This document shows positions 9,322-19,800 of a stretch of DNA of 64,000 nucleotides, piece after piece. Origin of the DNA: Rugosimonospora africana (GTDB lineage Bacteria > Actinomycetota > Actinomycetes > Mycobacteriales > Micromonosporaceae); contig NZ_BONZ01000009.1 in NCBI RefSeq assembly GCF_016862975.1, forward strand, positions 1 to 64,000, read 5' to 3'. The stretch's first letter is position 1; every line of letters starts with the position of its first letter. The translations under genes and the position numbers were made by a program. The notes beneath the pieces were generated by a model that was not told the DNA's origin, made no database searches, and worked only from the letters and a program-made list of their open reading frames with translations.

Positions 9322-10595
9322 CGTTCAATGCTGTTGACGTGATCCGGGTCAAGCGCGACGGGGGAGTGCTGTCCGACGCGCAGATCGACTGGATCATGGA
9401 CGGCTACACCCGGGGCGCGGTCGCCGACGAGCAGATGTCGGCGCTGGCCATGGCGATCCTGCTGCGCGGCATGACGCCGCCGGAGATCGCCCGCTGGACC
9501 CACGCGATGATCGCCAGCGGCGAGCGGCTGGACCTGTCCAGCGTCGACCGGTCGACCGTGGACAAGCACTCGACCGGCGGGGTCGGCGACAAGATCACGC
9601 TGCCGTTGACACCGCTGGTCGCCGCGTGCGGAGCCGCCGTACCGCAGCTGTCCGGCCGCGGGCTCGGGCACACCGGTGGCACGCTGGACAAGCTGGAGGC
9701 CATCCCCGGATTCCGGGCCACGCTGACCAACGACGAGTTCCTGGCACAGCTGCGCGGCGTCGGGGCGGCCATCTGCGCGGCCGGCTCCGGGCTGGCACCC
9801 GCCGACCGCAAGCTGTACGCGCTGCGGGACGTGACCGCGACGGTCGAGGCCATCCCGTTGATCGCCAGCTCCATCATGAGCAAGAAAATCGCCGAGGGCA
9901 CCGGGGCGCTCGTGCTCGACGTCAAGGTCGGCAGCGGCGCCTTCATGAAGCACGTCGACCAGGCCCGCGAACTGGCCCGCACGATGGTCGAGCTGGGCGG
10001 CGCGCACGGGGTGCGGACGGTGGCGCTGCTGACCGGCATGTCGACCCCGCTCGGCCTCGCGGTCGGCAACGCGGTCGAGGTCGCCGAGGCGGTCGAAGTG
10101 CTGTCCGGTGGCGGGCCGGCCGACGTGGTGGAGCTGACCGTGGCGCTGGCCCGGGAGATGCTCGACCTGGCCGGGCTGCCCGACGCTGACCCGGCCGCGG
10201 CGCTGCGCGACGGGCGCGCGATGGACTCCTGGCGGGCGCTGATCCGGGCCCAGGGCGGTGACCCGGACGCGCCGCTGCCGGTGGCGCCGGAGACCGAGGT
10301 GGTACGCGCCGCCGCTGACGGCTACGTGTCCACAGTGGACGCGCACCGGATCGGTACCTCGGCCTGGCTGCTGGGCGCCGGCCGGGCGCGCAAGGAGGAC
10401 AGCGTCTCGGCGTCGGCCGGCGTGGTGCTGCACCGCCGCCCGGGCGACGAGGTCCGGGCCGGCGATCCGCTGTACGAGCTGCGTGCCGAGAAAGCCGACC
10501 GGATCGCGCCCGCGCGCGAGGCGGCCGAGGGCGCCGTCGAGATCCGGAGCACTCCGCCAGCCCCGGTACCCCTGGTGATGGAGAGGATCGGCTGA
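9318..10595 (+). CDS. deoA: Thymidine phosphorylase
   Basis: Encodes 425 aa. It cleaves thymidine and deoxyuridine with phosphate, giving the base and deoxyribose 1-phosphate. GTG 9318 overlaps the cdd stop (GTGA). The family signature lies near residues 80-100 with VDKHSTGGVGDKITL; the phosphate-binding region includes SGRGLGHTGGTLDKLE, and IASSIMSKKIAEG carries the conserved Ser/Lys residues. The C-terminal mixed domain with RKEDSVSASAGV and HRRPGDEV is complete. Length is normal. The codons for Ser-Thr-Val-Asp near residue 337 form one of the recurring 13-bp palindromes. Confidence 0.96.
   Translation: MTFNAVDVIRVKRDGGVLSDAQIDWIMDGYTRGAVADEQMSALAMAILLRGMTPPEIARWTHAMIASGERLDLSSVDRSTVDKHSTGGVGDKITLPLTPLVAACGAAVPQLSGRGLGHTGGTLDKLEAIPGFRATLTNDEFLAQLRGVGAAICAAGSGLAPADRKLYALRDVTATVEAIPLIASSIMSKKIAEGTGALVLDVKVGSGAFMKHVDQARELARTMVELGGAHGVRTVALLTGMSTPLGLAVGNAVEVAEAVEVLSGGGPADVVELTVALAREMLDLAGLPDADPAAALRDGRAMDSWRALIRAQGGDPDAPLPVAPETEVVRAAADGYVSTVDAHRIGTSAWLLGAGRARKEDSVSASAGVVLHRRPGDEVRAGDPLYELRAEKADRIAPAREAAEGAVEIRSTPPAPVPLVMERIG
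10328..10340. repeat. GTCCAC-N-GTGGAC palindrome, copy 2
   Basis: It lies inside deoA and encodes S-T-V-D with the rare Thr codon ACA. Confidence 0.9.
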
Positions 10596-10948
10596 TGCCC
10601 GAACTGATCGAGAAGGCCGCCCGGATCCCGGTACCGGGTGGCAAGGTGATCGACGAGTACATCGGCCGGGTGAACTCCGGTACCGAGGCGGTGTCTATCG
10701 CGCACATGGTGGCGCCGGCCGGCTGGGAGGAGCCGGCGCAGGCGCCGGACTTCGACGAGTACACGCTGGTGCTGCGCGGGTCGCTGCGCGTCGAGGGCGA
10801 GGGCGGGTCGACCGACGTACGCGCCGGGCAGGCCGTGGTGACCCGGGCCGGCGAGCGGATCCGGTACCAGGCCCTGGAGGAGGGCGCGGAGTACGTCGCG
10901 GTCTGCCTCCCGGCGTTCGCGCCGGACCTGGCGCACCGCGATCAGTGA
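10595..10948 (+). CDS. Small cupin-domain protein
   Basis: Encodes 117 aa with a single double-stranded beta-helix. ATG 10595 overlaps the deoA stop by one base, so the two are translationally coupled. Cupin-like strands are visible in FDEYTLVLRGSLRVEGEG, VRAGQAVVTRAGERIRY and YVAVCLPAFAPD. The classical metal-binding His cluster is largely absent; only Glu and Asp side chains are suitably placed, so metal binding is uncertain. Its place at the end of the nucleoside operon suggests a minor role with a sugar or sugar phosphate, but no activity can be assigned. Confidence 0.85.
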   Translation: MPELIEKAARIPVPGGKVIDEYIGRVNSGTEAVSIAHMVAPAGWEEPAQAPDFDEYTLVLRGSLRVEGEGGSTDVRAGQAVVTRAGERIRYQALEEGAEYVAVCLPAFAPDLAHRDQ

Positions 10949-10969
10949 GCTCGTCGGGTCCAGCCTGAC

Positions 10970-11650
10970 GTGAGCGTCCCCGCCCCCGATCCCGGCCAGG
11001 TCCGGATCGACACGGTCGAGCAGCTCGAGCGGCTCGGGCTGCCGGTACCGCCGCCGTCCTACCCGCTCGTCTGGGAACCCGGCGACGAGGTCGAACTGCG
11101 CCCGAGGGTCGAGCTGGAGGCGCGCTGCGCCGTCATCAATGTGGTGCTGGCGCACGCGTTCGGGATGCCCGGCCGGGACGCGCTCGCGTGGCTCGAACAC
11201 GGCGGCCTGATCGACCAGGTCACCCCTCCGGAGTACAACTTTCTCGCCCACGACGAGGGCGACGTGCGCTCCTTCGCGCTGCACACCGAGGCGCTGGCCG
11301 CGCTCGGCTGGCTGCTGACCGTCGTCCGGCGGCTGGATCCGGCCGCGCCGGGTGCGGAGAACATCGCGAACCTCTTCCCGAACCTGCCGGCCGGGGAGGC
11401 GTACCGGGACTGGCAGGCCCGGGTGCTCACCGCGCCCCGGGATCCGCGCCTCGCGGCCGCCACCCTCGACCTCTACTACTGCCTGGACTGGTCCTACCTG
11501 AAGGCCGAGGAGTCGCAGCTCGCCCTGCCCGGGTACGTCGACTCCAACGCGATCGGGCAGCGCCGGTGGGCACTGGAATGGGCCGTGACGTTCCACGGCC
11601 CATTCCATGAGGATCCACCCGGCTGGGAAGAGGTCGACCTGTCAACGTAG
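10970..11650 (+). CDS. DUF4272-like conserved hypothetical protein
   Basis: Encodes 226 aa from GTG 10970, 21 bases after the cupin gene. The sequence is typical of a widespread actinobacterial family that I recognise as DUF4272-like: EQLERLGLPVPPPSYPLVW, RCAVINVVLAHAFGMP, LHTEALAALGWLLT, DLYYCLDWSYLKAEE and GQRRWALEWAVTF. It is soluble, without signal peptide or membrane segments. The function of the family is not known to me. Its last nine bases overlap the end of the MMPL gene on the other strand. Confidence 0.8.
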   Translation: MSVPAPDPGQVRIDTVEQLERLGLPVPPPSYPLVWEPGDEVELRPRVELEARCAVINVVLAHAFGMPGRDALAWLEHGGLIDQVTPPEYNFLAHDEGDVRSFALHTEALAALGWLLTVVRRLDPAAPGAENIANLFPNLPAGEAYRDWQARVLTAPRDPRLAAATLDLYYCLDWSYLKAEESQLALPGYVDSNAIGQRRWALEWAVTFHGPFHEDPPGWEEVDLST

Positions 11651-13849
11651 GGCGGGCTCGGGCAGCACCGGTACCGGCACCGGAGCGAGCACCGTCTCGT
11701 GCAGCCCGACCCGGGCGTGTACGCGCTTCAACCACCGCGGCGCCCACCAGTTCCACCGACCGAGCAGCGTCATGGTGGCCGGTACCAGCACGCACCGCAC
11801 GACGGTGGCGTCGATCGCCACCGCGACGGCGAGCCCCAGCCCGATCTGCTGGACGGTGCCCATCCGGCCGGTCACGAAGCAGCTGAACACCACGACCATC
11901 AGCAGCGCGGCCGAGGTGATGATGCGGCCGGATCGCTGCATGCCCCGGCGCACCGCCATGTCGGTGGGGAGCCCCCGGTCGACGTACTCCTTGATCCGGC
12001 CGAGCAGGAACACCTCATAGTCCATCGACAACCCGAACGCGAAGGCGAACACGGTCACGATGACGAACGGGTCGACGCCGTTCACGGTCAGGGTGTGCAG
12101 CGGGCCGGCCAGGAAGCCGTGCTCGAACACCGCGTTCATCACGCCGAACGTGGCGCCCAGCGAGACGACGTTCATCACCATCGCCTTGACCGGTACGACG
12201 ACCGACCCGGTCATCGCGAACAGCAGCAGCATCATGGCCAGTACGGTCACCCCGACGGCGTACGGCAGCCGGTCGTAGAGGCGACCCGTCACGTCCTTGA
12301 GTACGGCCGCGTCACCGGTGACCCAGGACTGCGTAGCGGTCGGGCGGTCGGCGCGTACCCGGTCCACCAGGCGCAGTGCCGCGGTGCCCTGCGGGTCGCC
12401 GGTCGAATCGATGTCCACTGTGGACAGATTCGGGCCGACCTGCTGAGCCGGGTGTACCCGCACCACACCCGGGGTGCCGGTCCAGCGCTGTGCCCAGGTG
12501 TCCAGCGTGGCCGCGTCGGTACGGGCGACGACGGTCACCGCCGGTGCCTGCGCCTGCCCGAACCGGTCGGACAGCACGTCGAGTACCCGTACCGACTCCA
12601 GGGAGCGGGGCAGGTTGGACGCGTCGCCGATGTGCACCGTCATCGACAGCATCGGGAAGCCGGCCGCGATCAGGGCGGCGGCGGTGGCCACCATGGTCAC
12701 CAGCGGACGGCGCTGCACGATCCGGGCCAGCCTGGCGAAGAAGCCGACCTCGGCCGCGTCACCGTACCGGGCGACCCGGCGGGCGGCCCGCTTCGACGGC
12801 CGGATCCACCTACCGGCGATACCGATCACGGCGCCGGTGAAGGTCAGCGCGACCAGCATGGCGACCAGAGCGACCGACACCCCGGCGGCGCCCATCGCGG
12901 ACAGCCCGGTGACGCCGAACAGGAACAGGCCGGTCAGCGCGGCGGCCACGGTCAGCGCCGAGAACAGGATGGTCCGCCCGGCGGTGGCCCAGGCCCGGCC
13001 GACGGCCACGTCCCGCGCGAATCCGGCGGCCAGCTCCTCGCGGTACCGGGCGATCAGCAACAATCCGTAGTCGATGGACAGGCCCAGGCCGAGCAGGGTG
13101 ACCACGGTGACCGCGTCGGAGTCCAGGCTGGTGAATCGGGCGAAGACGAACAGCCCCGCCATCGCGGTGAACACCGAGATCAGCGCTGCGAGCACGGGTG
13201 CCGCCGCCGCGATCAGCCCGCCGAACACGAAGATCAGGATGACCAGGGTGATCGGCAGCGACAGCTCCTCGGCCCTGGACAGGTCGGACCCTGCCTGCGC
13301 GTTGGCCTGCTGGTCGATGACCGGGCCGCCGCCGACGAGCACGGTCGCACCCGGTTGCCCGTCGGCGGCCAGCGTGCGGCTCAGCTGGTGCAACCGGGCG
13401 GAGAGCTTGTCGACGGTGGTCTCCACCGCGTCGTCGGGCAGGTTCGCGAGCGAGACCTGGATGAGCACGGCGTGCCCGTCGCGGGCGGTCATCGCCGCGG
13501 TGGTGGTGGCCGGCAGACCCTCGTCGTACGGGGTCACCACCTTCGTCACCCCGGACACGGCGGACAGGTCGGCACCAGCCGCCCGGACGGCGTCGCGCAC
13601 CGCGGCCGCCCGCGGGTCGACCTTGTCGACGACCGCGGTGACCGTGCCTCCGTCGTTGCTGTTTGCCTGCAGTACGTCGCCGGCCTGCACCGACTCCAGC
13701 GACTTCGGGCCGCCGTCGCCGGTCAGCCCGTCGAACACCGGCCCGGACGCCAGGCCACCGACGACGATGGCGGCCACCCAGATGGCGACCACCCACCATT
13801 TGCGCCGGAAGCACCACCGACCGACGCGCGCGACCATTCCCTCAGCCAT
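11642..13849 (-). CDS. MMPL/RND family transporter
   Basis: Encodes 735 aa. It is an inner-membrane, proton-driven exporter of lipids or other hydrophobic compounds. The ATG at 13849 is preceded by AAGGGGG at a good distance. Two copies of the RND half are clear: an N-terminal membrane helix, an extracellular domain of about 150 residues, then five or six helices including SLDSDAVTVVTLLGLGLSIDYG, cited here by its core LGLGLSIDYGLLLIARYREE. The second half has a matching extracellular domain and FAFGLSMDYEVFLLGRIKE. The Asp residues in the two SxDYG-type motifs are the likely proton carriers. No periplasmic partner gene is adjacent. The substrate cannot be inferred. Confidence 0.93.
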   Translation of the reverse strand: MAEGMVARVGRWCFRRKWWVVAIWVAAIVVGGLASGPVFDGLTGDGGPKSLESVQAGDVLQANSNDGGTVTAVVDKVDPRAAAVRDAVRAAGADLSAVSGVTKVVTPYDEGLPATTTAAMTARDGHAVLIQVSLANLPDDAVETTVDKLSARLHQLSRTLAADGQPGATVLVGGGPVIDQQANAQAGSDLSRAEELSLPITLVILIFVFGGLIAAAAPVLAALISVFTAMAGLFVFARFTSLDSDAVTVVTLLGLGLSIDYGLLLIARYREELAAGFARDVAVGRAWATAGRTILFSALTVAAALTGLFLFGVTGLSAMGAAGVSVALVAMLVALTFTGAVIGIAGRWIRPSKRAARRVARYGDAAEVGFFARLARIVQRRPLVTMVATAAALIAAGFPMLSMTVHIGDASNLPRSLESVRVLDVLSDRFGQAQAPAVTVVARTDAATLDTWAQRWTGTPGVVRVHPAQQVGPNLSTVDIDSTGDPQGTAALRLVDRVRADRPTATQSWVTGDAAVLKDVTGRLYDRLPYAVGVTVLAMMLLLFAMTGSVVVPVKAMVMNVVSLGATFGVMNAVFEHGFLAGPLHTLTVNGVDPFVIVTVFAFAFGLSMDYEVFLLGRIKEYVDRGLPTDMAVRRGMQRSGRIITSAALLMVVVFSCFVTGRMGTVQQIGLGLAVAVAIDATVVRCVLVPATMTLLGRWNWWAPRWLKRVHARVGLHETVLAPVPVPVLPEPALR
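12413..12425. repeat. GTCCAC-N-GTGGAC palindrome, copy 3
   Basis: It lies inside the MMPL gene. On the coding (minus) strand it encodes S-T-V-D with ACA for Thr and also reads CTGTCCACA, close to a DnaA box. Confidence 0.9.
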
Positions 13850-14037
13850 CGTGGCTGCCCCCTTGGAAGTCTGATTGGCGGGCCATCTGCGGTGGACCGT
13901 TCGCCGGTCCCGGCCCTTGATTCCGCCACTTCAGCTTCCGGGAATTTCCCTCCCGCCCACCATCCGGAGCGCCCCCCAGCCCTCCCTGAGGCTGTCCCTA
14001 CCTTGATCTTCAGGGTTGCCAGACTTACCAGGCATTT

Positions 14038-14994
14038 TCAGGACCGCGGTGAGTACCGGCCGATCCGCACCTGTGCGGTCACCCGCACGGGTTCGGTCAG
14101 GGTCTCGATGCGTACCGCGCGATCGGCGGCACCGGCGTGCCACGCGCTCGGCCCCATGCCGACCAGGGTCTCCACTTCGGCGTGGCTCAGGCTCAGCTCG
14201 CGCTGCGCGACGGTCGAGGAGACCGGAGCGAACCACCGGTCCAGGCTCGCCGACAGTCTGTCCTCTTTGGACGGATCGACCCGCAGCAGATCCAGCGCGT
14301 CGACCAGCTCCCGGAGGTGGTCCGGCCCGGGCGTGACCACGAGCAGGGTGCCGTCCGGGCGCAGTACCCGGGCGAACTCCGCGCCGTTGCGCGGGGCGAA
14401 GACATTGAGGAGCACGGCGGCACAGTGGTCGGCGAGGGGCAGCGAGGTCCACACGTCGCAGCGGGCGGCCGCCATCCGGGGATGCGCCCGGGCCGCCCGG
14501 CGCAGCGCGTACCGGGATACGTCCAGCGCCAGCCCGACCGTGCCGGGGTGGGCATCGAGAACCGTCGCGAGGTGCGCTCCGGTACCGGCGCCGGCATCCA
14601 CGATCAGTGCCGCACCGTCCGTGGTGGACAGCTCACTCTCGGCGCCGGTCGCGACCGCTCCACTCGTGCCGCGCTCCGGCGCCGCTGTCTCCCGGCCGAT
14701 TGTCGCCGCGCCGGTTGTCGCCGCGGTCACGGCCGCGGCCAGTTCGGCCGCGACGAACCCGTAGTGGCCCGCGCCGAGGAACTCGGCCCTGGCCGCCACC
14801 ATGTCCGCGCTGTCGCCGGCATGCGGCACCGCGCCCGCGGTCAGGTCGACGTAGCCCTGTTTCGCCCGGTTGAAGCTGTGCCCCCGGGGGCAGTGCAGCG
14901 CACCGGGCACACCGTCGTGCCCCGGCCGGGCGACGGTCGCCAGCGCCTGACCGCAGACCGGGCAGCGCAGGCAGGCCACCACCTCGGCGAGCAT
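14038..14994 (-). CDS. RlmA-type 23S rRNA guanine-N1 methyltransferase
   Basis: Encodes 318 aa. Members of this family methylate a guanine in hairpin 35 of 23S rRNA (G745 or G748); the G748 type gives tylosin resistance. The start is ATG 14994, preceded by GGAGGAGG; the frame extends further to 15033 but without a ribosome site. The N-terminal zinc finger is intact with CLRCPVC and LHCPRGHSFN. The Rossmann core shows IVDAGAGTGAHLATVL, DVSRYALRRAARAHP, VLLNVFAPRNGAEFARVLRP and VVTPGPDHLREL. A low-complexity Thr/Ala/Glu insertion of about 35 residues lies between finger and core. Position specificity cannot be decided from sequence. Confidence 0.88.
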   Translation of the reverse strand: MLAEVVACLRCPVCGQALATVARPGHDGVPGALHCPRGHSFNRAKQGYVDLTAGAVPHAGDSADMVAARAEFLGAGHYGFVAAELAAAVTAATTGAATIGRETAAPERGTSGAVATGAESELSTTDGAALIVDAGAGTGAHLATVLDAHPGTVGLALDVSRYALRRAARAHPRMAAARCDVWTSLPLADHCAAVLLNVFAPRNGAEFARVLRPDGTLLVVTPGPDHLRELVDALDLLRVDPSKEDRLSASLDRWFAPVSSTVAQRELSLSHAEVETLVGMGPSAWHAGAADRAVRIETLTEPVRVTAQVRIGRYSPRS

Positions 14995-15019
14995 CGCGCC
15001 TCCTCCGGTGGCGGGCGGA

Positions 15020-15025
15020 TAGGGT
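15020..15025 (+). promoter_or_regulatory. Leaderless-type -10 box of add
   Basis: TAGGGT ends six bases before the add ATG, so the transcript probably begins at the start codon. Confidence 0.6.
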
Positions 15026-15031
15026 TGCACC

Positions 15032-16102
15032 ATGCTGTCACCCGGCTACGAAGAGATCGTCAAGGCCCCGAAGGCGTTGCTGCATGACCACCTCGACGGT
15101 GGCCTTCGCCCCGCCACCGTCATCGAGCTCGCCGCCGAGGTGGGCCACGAACTGCCCGCCACCGACGCGACCCGGCTCGGCCAGTGGTTCATCGAGGCCG
15201 CCGACTCGGGTTCGCTGGAACGGTACCTGGAGACGTTCGCGCACACGGTCGCCGTGATGCAGACGGAGTCGGCGCTGCACCGGGTGGCCTACGAGTGCGC
15301 TCTCGACCTCGCGGCCGACGGGGTGGTCTACGCCGAGGTGCGCTTCGCGCCCGAGCAGCACCTGGACCGTGACCTGACGCTGCACCGGGTGGTCGGGGCG
15401 GTGCTCGCCGGTTTCCGGGAGGGTTGCGCGGCGGCTGCCGACGCGGGCACGCCGATCCGGATCGGTACCCTGCTCACCGCGATGCGGCACCAGGCCCGGT
15501 CGATGGAGATCGCGGAGCTGGCGGTACTGCACCGGGACGAGGGCGTGGTCGGCTTCGACATCGCCGGTGCCGAGGCGGGATATCCGCCCACCCGGCACCT
15601 GGACGCGTTCGAGTACCTGCAGCGCGAGAACTTCCACTTCACCATCCATGCCGGCGAGGCGTTCGGGCTGCCGTCGATCTGGCAGGCGATCCAGTGGTGC
15701 GGCGCCGACCGGCTCGGGCACGGCGTCCGCATCGTGGATGATATCTCCGGGAATGGACAGCTGGGCCGGTTGGCCGCGTATGTCAGGGACAAGCGGATTC
15801 CGTTGGAGTTGTGCCCGTCCTCCAACGTGCAGACCGGTGCCGCGGCGTCGATCGCCGAGCACCCCATCGGGCTGCTGCGTGACCTGCGGTTCCGGGTCAC
15901 GGTCAACACCGACAACCGGCTGATGAGCGGCACCTCGATGTCCCGGGAGATGGCGCTGCTGGTGGAGGCGTTCGGGTACGGCTGGTCCGAGCTGCAATGG
16001 TTCACCGTCAACGCGATGAAGAGTGCCTTCATCCCGTTCGACGAGCGCCTGGTGCTCATCAATGAAGTGATCAAGCCGGCATATTCGAAATTGCTCGCCT
16101 GA
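15032..16102 (+). CDS. add: Adenosine deaminase
   Basis: Encodes 356 aa. It converts adenosine and deoxyadenosine to inosine and deoxyinosine. The zinc-binding HxH sits in [11 protein letters not shown] (about residues 20-30); [17 protein letters not shown] supplies the third zinc His and the catalytic Glu; DRLGHGVRI supplies the catalytic His, and [13 protein letters not shown] the last Asp. The barrel is full length. Its start has no ribosome site but a -10 box six bases upstream. It is transcribed away from the rRNA methyltransferase gene, 37 bases distant, and its end overlaps the uridine-kinase-like gene by 32 bases. It is functionally linked to the nucleoside uptake operon. Confidence 0.96.
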   Translation: MLSPGYEEIVKAPKALLHDHLDGGLRPATVIELAAEVGHELPATDATRLGQWFIEAADSGSLERYLETFAHTVAVMQTESALHRVAYECALDLAADGVVYAEVRFAPEQHLDRDLTLHRVVGAVLAGFREGCAAAADAGTPIRIGTLLTAMRHQARSMEIAELAVLHRDEGVVGFDIAGAEAGYPPTRHLDAFEYLQRENFHFTIHAGEAFGLPSIWQAIQWCGADRLGHGVRIVDDISGNGQLGRLAAYVRDKRIPLELCPSSNVQTGAAASIAEHPIGLLRDLRFRVTVNTDNRLMSGTSMSREMALLVEAFGYGWSELQWFTVNAMKSAFIPFDERLVLINEVIKPAYSKLLA

Positions 16103-16661
16103 TCTGGCGGCCGGTGGCTGGCACGCAACCCAGCTCGATCTGCCTCGCCAATACTTCACGGTCTGTGTGATAGAGCGTGACTCCCCGACGTATCAGCACG
16201 CCAGCCGACTTGCGATGCTCGCGGAGGTCACGCGTGAGTCTTCGCACAAAGGTGACGAGCCTCGGACGGTGCAATGCGTAGGCGGTGGCGAGCAGCCCGA
16301 GTTCCTGACACCATTGGGCGATCTCCGCGGCGAAGATGCCTTCCGCGATGAAGAGGTGGCTGTCACCAATGGTCACAGTACGGTTGCCGATCGCACGGTT
16401 GGCACTTATGGAGTAGGCCGGCACCTCCGCGGTACCGGTCTTGGCGAGCTCCTCGATCGCAGCCATCGCGGCATCGCCGTCCCAGGCATCAGGCGAGTCC
16501 CAGTCGATCGCAGCCCCGCGCCATGGCAGTGACGGATCACCAAGATTCTTGTAAAAATCATCAAGGCAGAGGATGGGGAGTCCGGTTCGCGATGCTATGT
16601 ATGACTTCCCGGATCCAGAAGGACCGGCAACAAGGACAACTCGGGCGGAGTGCTGGCTCAC
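16071..16661 (-). CDS. Uridine-kinase-like P-loop protein
   Basis: Encodes 196 aa. It probably phosphorylates uridine or a related nucleoside with ATP or GTP. Walker A is [13 protein letters not shown] at residues 11-23, followed by [17 protein letters not shown] with the Asp that binds the nucleoside, and a LID-like basic stretch [21 protein letters not shown]. The start is GTG 16661 with CCGGAG nine bases upstream. G+C at third positions is slightly lower than in neighbours, and the C-terminal 30 codons overlap add on the other strand. The broad family also includes phosphoribulokinase, but length and motifs favour uridine kinase. Confidence 0.8.
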   Translation of the reverse strand: MSQHSARVVLVAGPSGSGKSYIASRTGLPILCLDDFYKNLGDPSLPWRGAAIDWDSPDAWDGDAAMAAIEELAKTGTAEVPAYSISANRAIGNRTVTIGDSHLFIAEGIFAAEIAQWCQELGLLATAYALHRPRLVTFVRRLTRDLREHRKSAGVLIRRGVTLYHTDREVLARQIELGCVPATGRQIRRAISNMPA

Positions 16662-16851
16662 CTGTTGGAACTCCGGAGGAGCGTAGAGCTACGGAACGGT
16701 CAATACATGGAACCACAGGGTTGATCGAAAGCAGCCTGCTCTTTCTCTTTGCCACGGGACATGGTGGAATCTCGGAGGCCCGACCGGTGTTGGCGGGTCG
16801 TCTCAAGGTGCCCTCCGATCATCGGGGACACCAGCGCGGAGGGCGGGCGAG

Positions 16852-19800
16852 GTGAGCAAGCGGCCAACGACGGACGGCGACACGGCTCGATCGCGGATGG
16901 GCGGCCTTGCCGGTTACTTCCGGGACCGGCCGATCTGGGTGAAGCTCGGCCTCATCATGATGGTCCCGACGATCGCCACCGTGTTCGTCGGCGCCAGCGC
17001 CCTGCTGGGCAACATCGGTGCGGCCAACGACGCCAACCGGGCGCGCGCACTGGCGACGCTGACCAGTGATGCCGGCCAGCTCGTTCACGACCTGCAGAAC
17101 GAGCGGGCGGAAGCGACCATCCTGCTCGACGCCAAGTCCGGCGACCCGCAGAAGAGCGCGTTGGCCCAGTACCAGAGCCTGTTCAACGGCACCAACCAGG
17201 CGGCGCGGTCCTACCAGCAGCACCGCAACGCGCTGTCCGGCGTGCCGGCCACCTTCCAGAGCCAGCTGCGCACCATCGACATCCAGCTCAACGCGCTGGA
17301 CAGCCTGCACCAGCAGGTCACCAACATCACCGACGTCACGCTGAGCGCGGTCATCCAGCGGTACCAGGCGATGATCAAGAGCCTGGTCGACCTCCGTGAC
17401 GCGGCCTCGCAGCTCGCCGGTGACACCAGCCTCAGCTACGACATGCGGGCCGGGTCGGCGATCGCCAACGCCAAGGAGCAGCTGTCGCAGGAGCGCGTGA
17501 TCGTGCTCCAGATCCTGAACCTGGGCAGCCTGACGCCGGAGGCGCAGCGGGAGTTCCTCACCACGCTGGCCGGTCAGCAGCTCGCGCTCGCCCCGTACTA
17601 CACCGTGGCCACGCCTTCCCAGCAGGACCTGCTCAACAAGATCGTCACCGGTCCCAACCTTCGTGAGGCACGGCTCTTCGAGAACACCATCACCAGTGAG
17701 AAGCCGGGACCGCTGACCGCGGAGATCTTCGACACCGCGCAGTGGGACTCCGCGATGGCCGGTCGCGCTGACCTGATGCGGCAGGTCGAGCAGGCGATCG
17801 ACGCCCAGACCGTGGCGGACGCCGGTGCGGTGCACGCCCGGGTGCAGCGGCAGGTGCTCATCGAGGCCGTACTGCTGATCATCCTGGTGCTGGTCGCCGT
17901 ACTGATCGCCTGGTTCGTCGCCCGGGCCATGAACCGCTCGCTGCGCGAGCTGCGCCAGGGCGCGCTCGCCGTCGCCCAGTACGGCCTGCCGCAGGCGGTC
18001 GCCCGGCTGCGCGATCCGGCACTGTCCAACCAGATGTCGCCACAGCAGCTAGCGGTCCAGATCGCCGAACCGCTACCGGTCCGCAGCAAGGACGAGTTCG
18101 GGCAGGTGACCGAGGCGTTCAACGCCGTTCACCTCGAAGCGGTACGCACCGCGGCCGAGCAGGCGGCGCTGCGTTCGTCGGTGTCCACCATGTTCGTCAA
18201 CCTGGCCCGCCGGTCGCAGATCCTGGTCGACCGGCTCATCGGCCACCTCGACCGGCTGGAGCGCGGCGAAGAGGACCCGGACCGGCTGGCCGAGCTGTTC
18301 CAGCTGGACCACCTGGCCACCCGGATGCGCCGCAACGACGAAAACCTGCTGGTGCTCGCCGGTGCCGACTCGACCCGCGTGCAGCGGGAGCCGGCCGCCC
18401 TGATCGACGTGCTCCGCGCCGCCCAGTCCGAGGTCGAGCACTACACCCGGATCGAGTTCGGGGTGATCGACCGCGACATCGAGATCGGCGCTCACGCGGT
18501 CAACGACCTCGTGCACCTCGTCGCGGAGCTGTTCGACAACGCGACCGCGTTCTCGCCCCCGGACTCCACGGTCATCGTCGAGGCCCGGCGGGTCGGTGAC
18601 CGGGCGGTGTTGTTCGTTGAGGACCGCGGCATCGGCATCTCCGCCGACCAGCTCTCCGAGCTGAACGAGCGGCTCGCCACGCCCCCCATGGTCGACGTCG
18701 CCGTCTCCCGGATGATGGGCCTCGTCGTGGTCGCCCGGCTGGCCGCGCGGCACGGGGTCAAGGTCGAGCTTCGTCCGGCCAACGAGCGCGGCACGATCGC
18801 CGACGTGCTGCTGCCGACCGCTGCCCTGGTACCCAGGGCGCTGGCCGGCCGTGGACCAAATGCCACCGGTACGCCCCCGATCACCCGGGAGTCGCCGCTG
18901 GCCGGGCCGCCCAGCAGCCCCCCGATCCCGACCCCGTCTCCGTCCGCTCCGCCCCGCTCGCCGTTCTCCACGCCGCTGGCGTTGGAGAGTGGCACGGCCG
19001 ACCCGCGTACCCCGGCCGGAGCCGGATCCGGTCTGGCCGGCCCGAGCACGGGCGGCTTCGGTGGTAGTGGCTTGGGCGGCGGGCCGGCCCGGTTCGGCTC
19101 GGGACCGCTGAACGGCAACACGCCCGGCGCCCCGACCTCCGGCCCCCCTGCCCAGTCCGGTGGTGGGTCGCAGCTGCCGGCCTGGTCCGACCTCACCGGC
19201 GCGGGCGCGGTAAACGGCTCCAACGGCGCCGGTGGGCGAAACGGCACCGACCCGTACCCGCCGGTGCCGCGGCCGAGCGAGAACCGCCCCACCAACGGGA
19301 TCACCCCGACACCCGGCCCCGGCATCATGAACTCCGGCGACCCGCTCCCGCAGCGCCGCGCGACCGAGTCCCGCCCGGTCGACAGCGACCTGACCGAAGA
19401 GCCGCCGTCGCCGCGGATCCCGCGCCAGATCCCGTCCTCGCCGGAGGCGTGGGCCACCGGGCCGGCAGGTCCGCGGACCACCCCGCCGCCGGACATGGTG
19501 ATCGACGCGATCGACGCGGACGTGGTGGAGGAGCGCACCGTCGCGACTCCGACCGTCCCGGCTCCGCAGTCCGGCACCGGGCAGCCGCCGGGCACGCCGC
19601 CCCCGGCATGGCCGCCGGTTCCCGCGTACTCGTCGGACAGCGAGCCCGACGACGAGCAGGGCGGTGCCCCGGCCGTACCCGAGGAGTTCGCCGCCGCGCT
19701 GGACATCACCTCGGAGCTGCCCAGGATCCGGCTGGACGAGGAGTCCAGCCGCCCGCAGCCGGACTGGAACGGTCAGAGCGGCTCCGCCCGGATCGTGTCC

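Noticed and set aside
11699-14764. A 1021-aa open frame on the plus strand
   Set aside because: It lies antisense to the MMPL and rRNA methyltransferase genes; its His/Arg/Gly-rich composition is typical of antisense frames in high-GC DNA.
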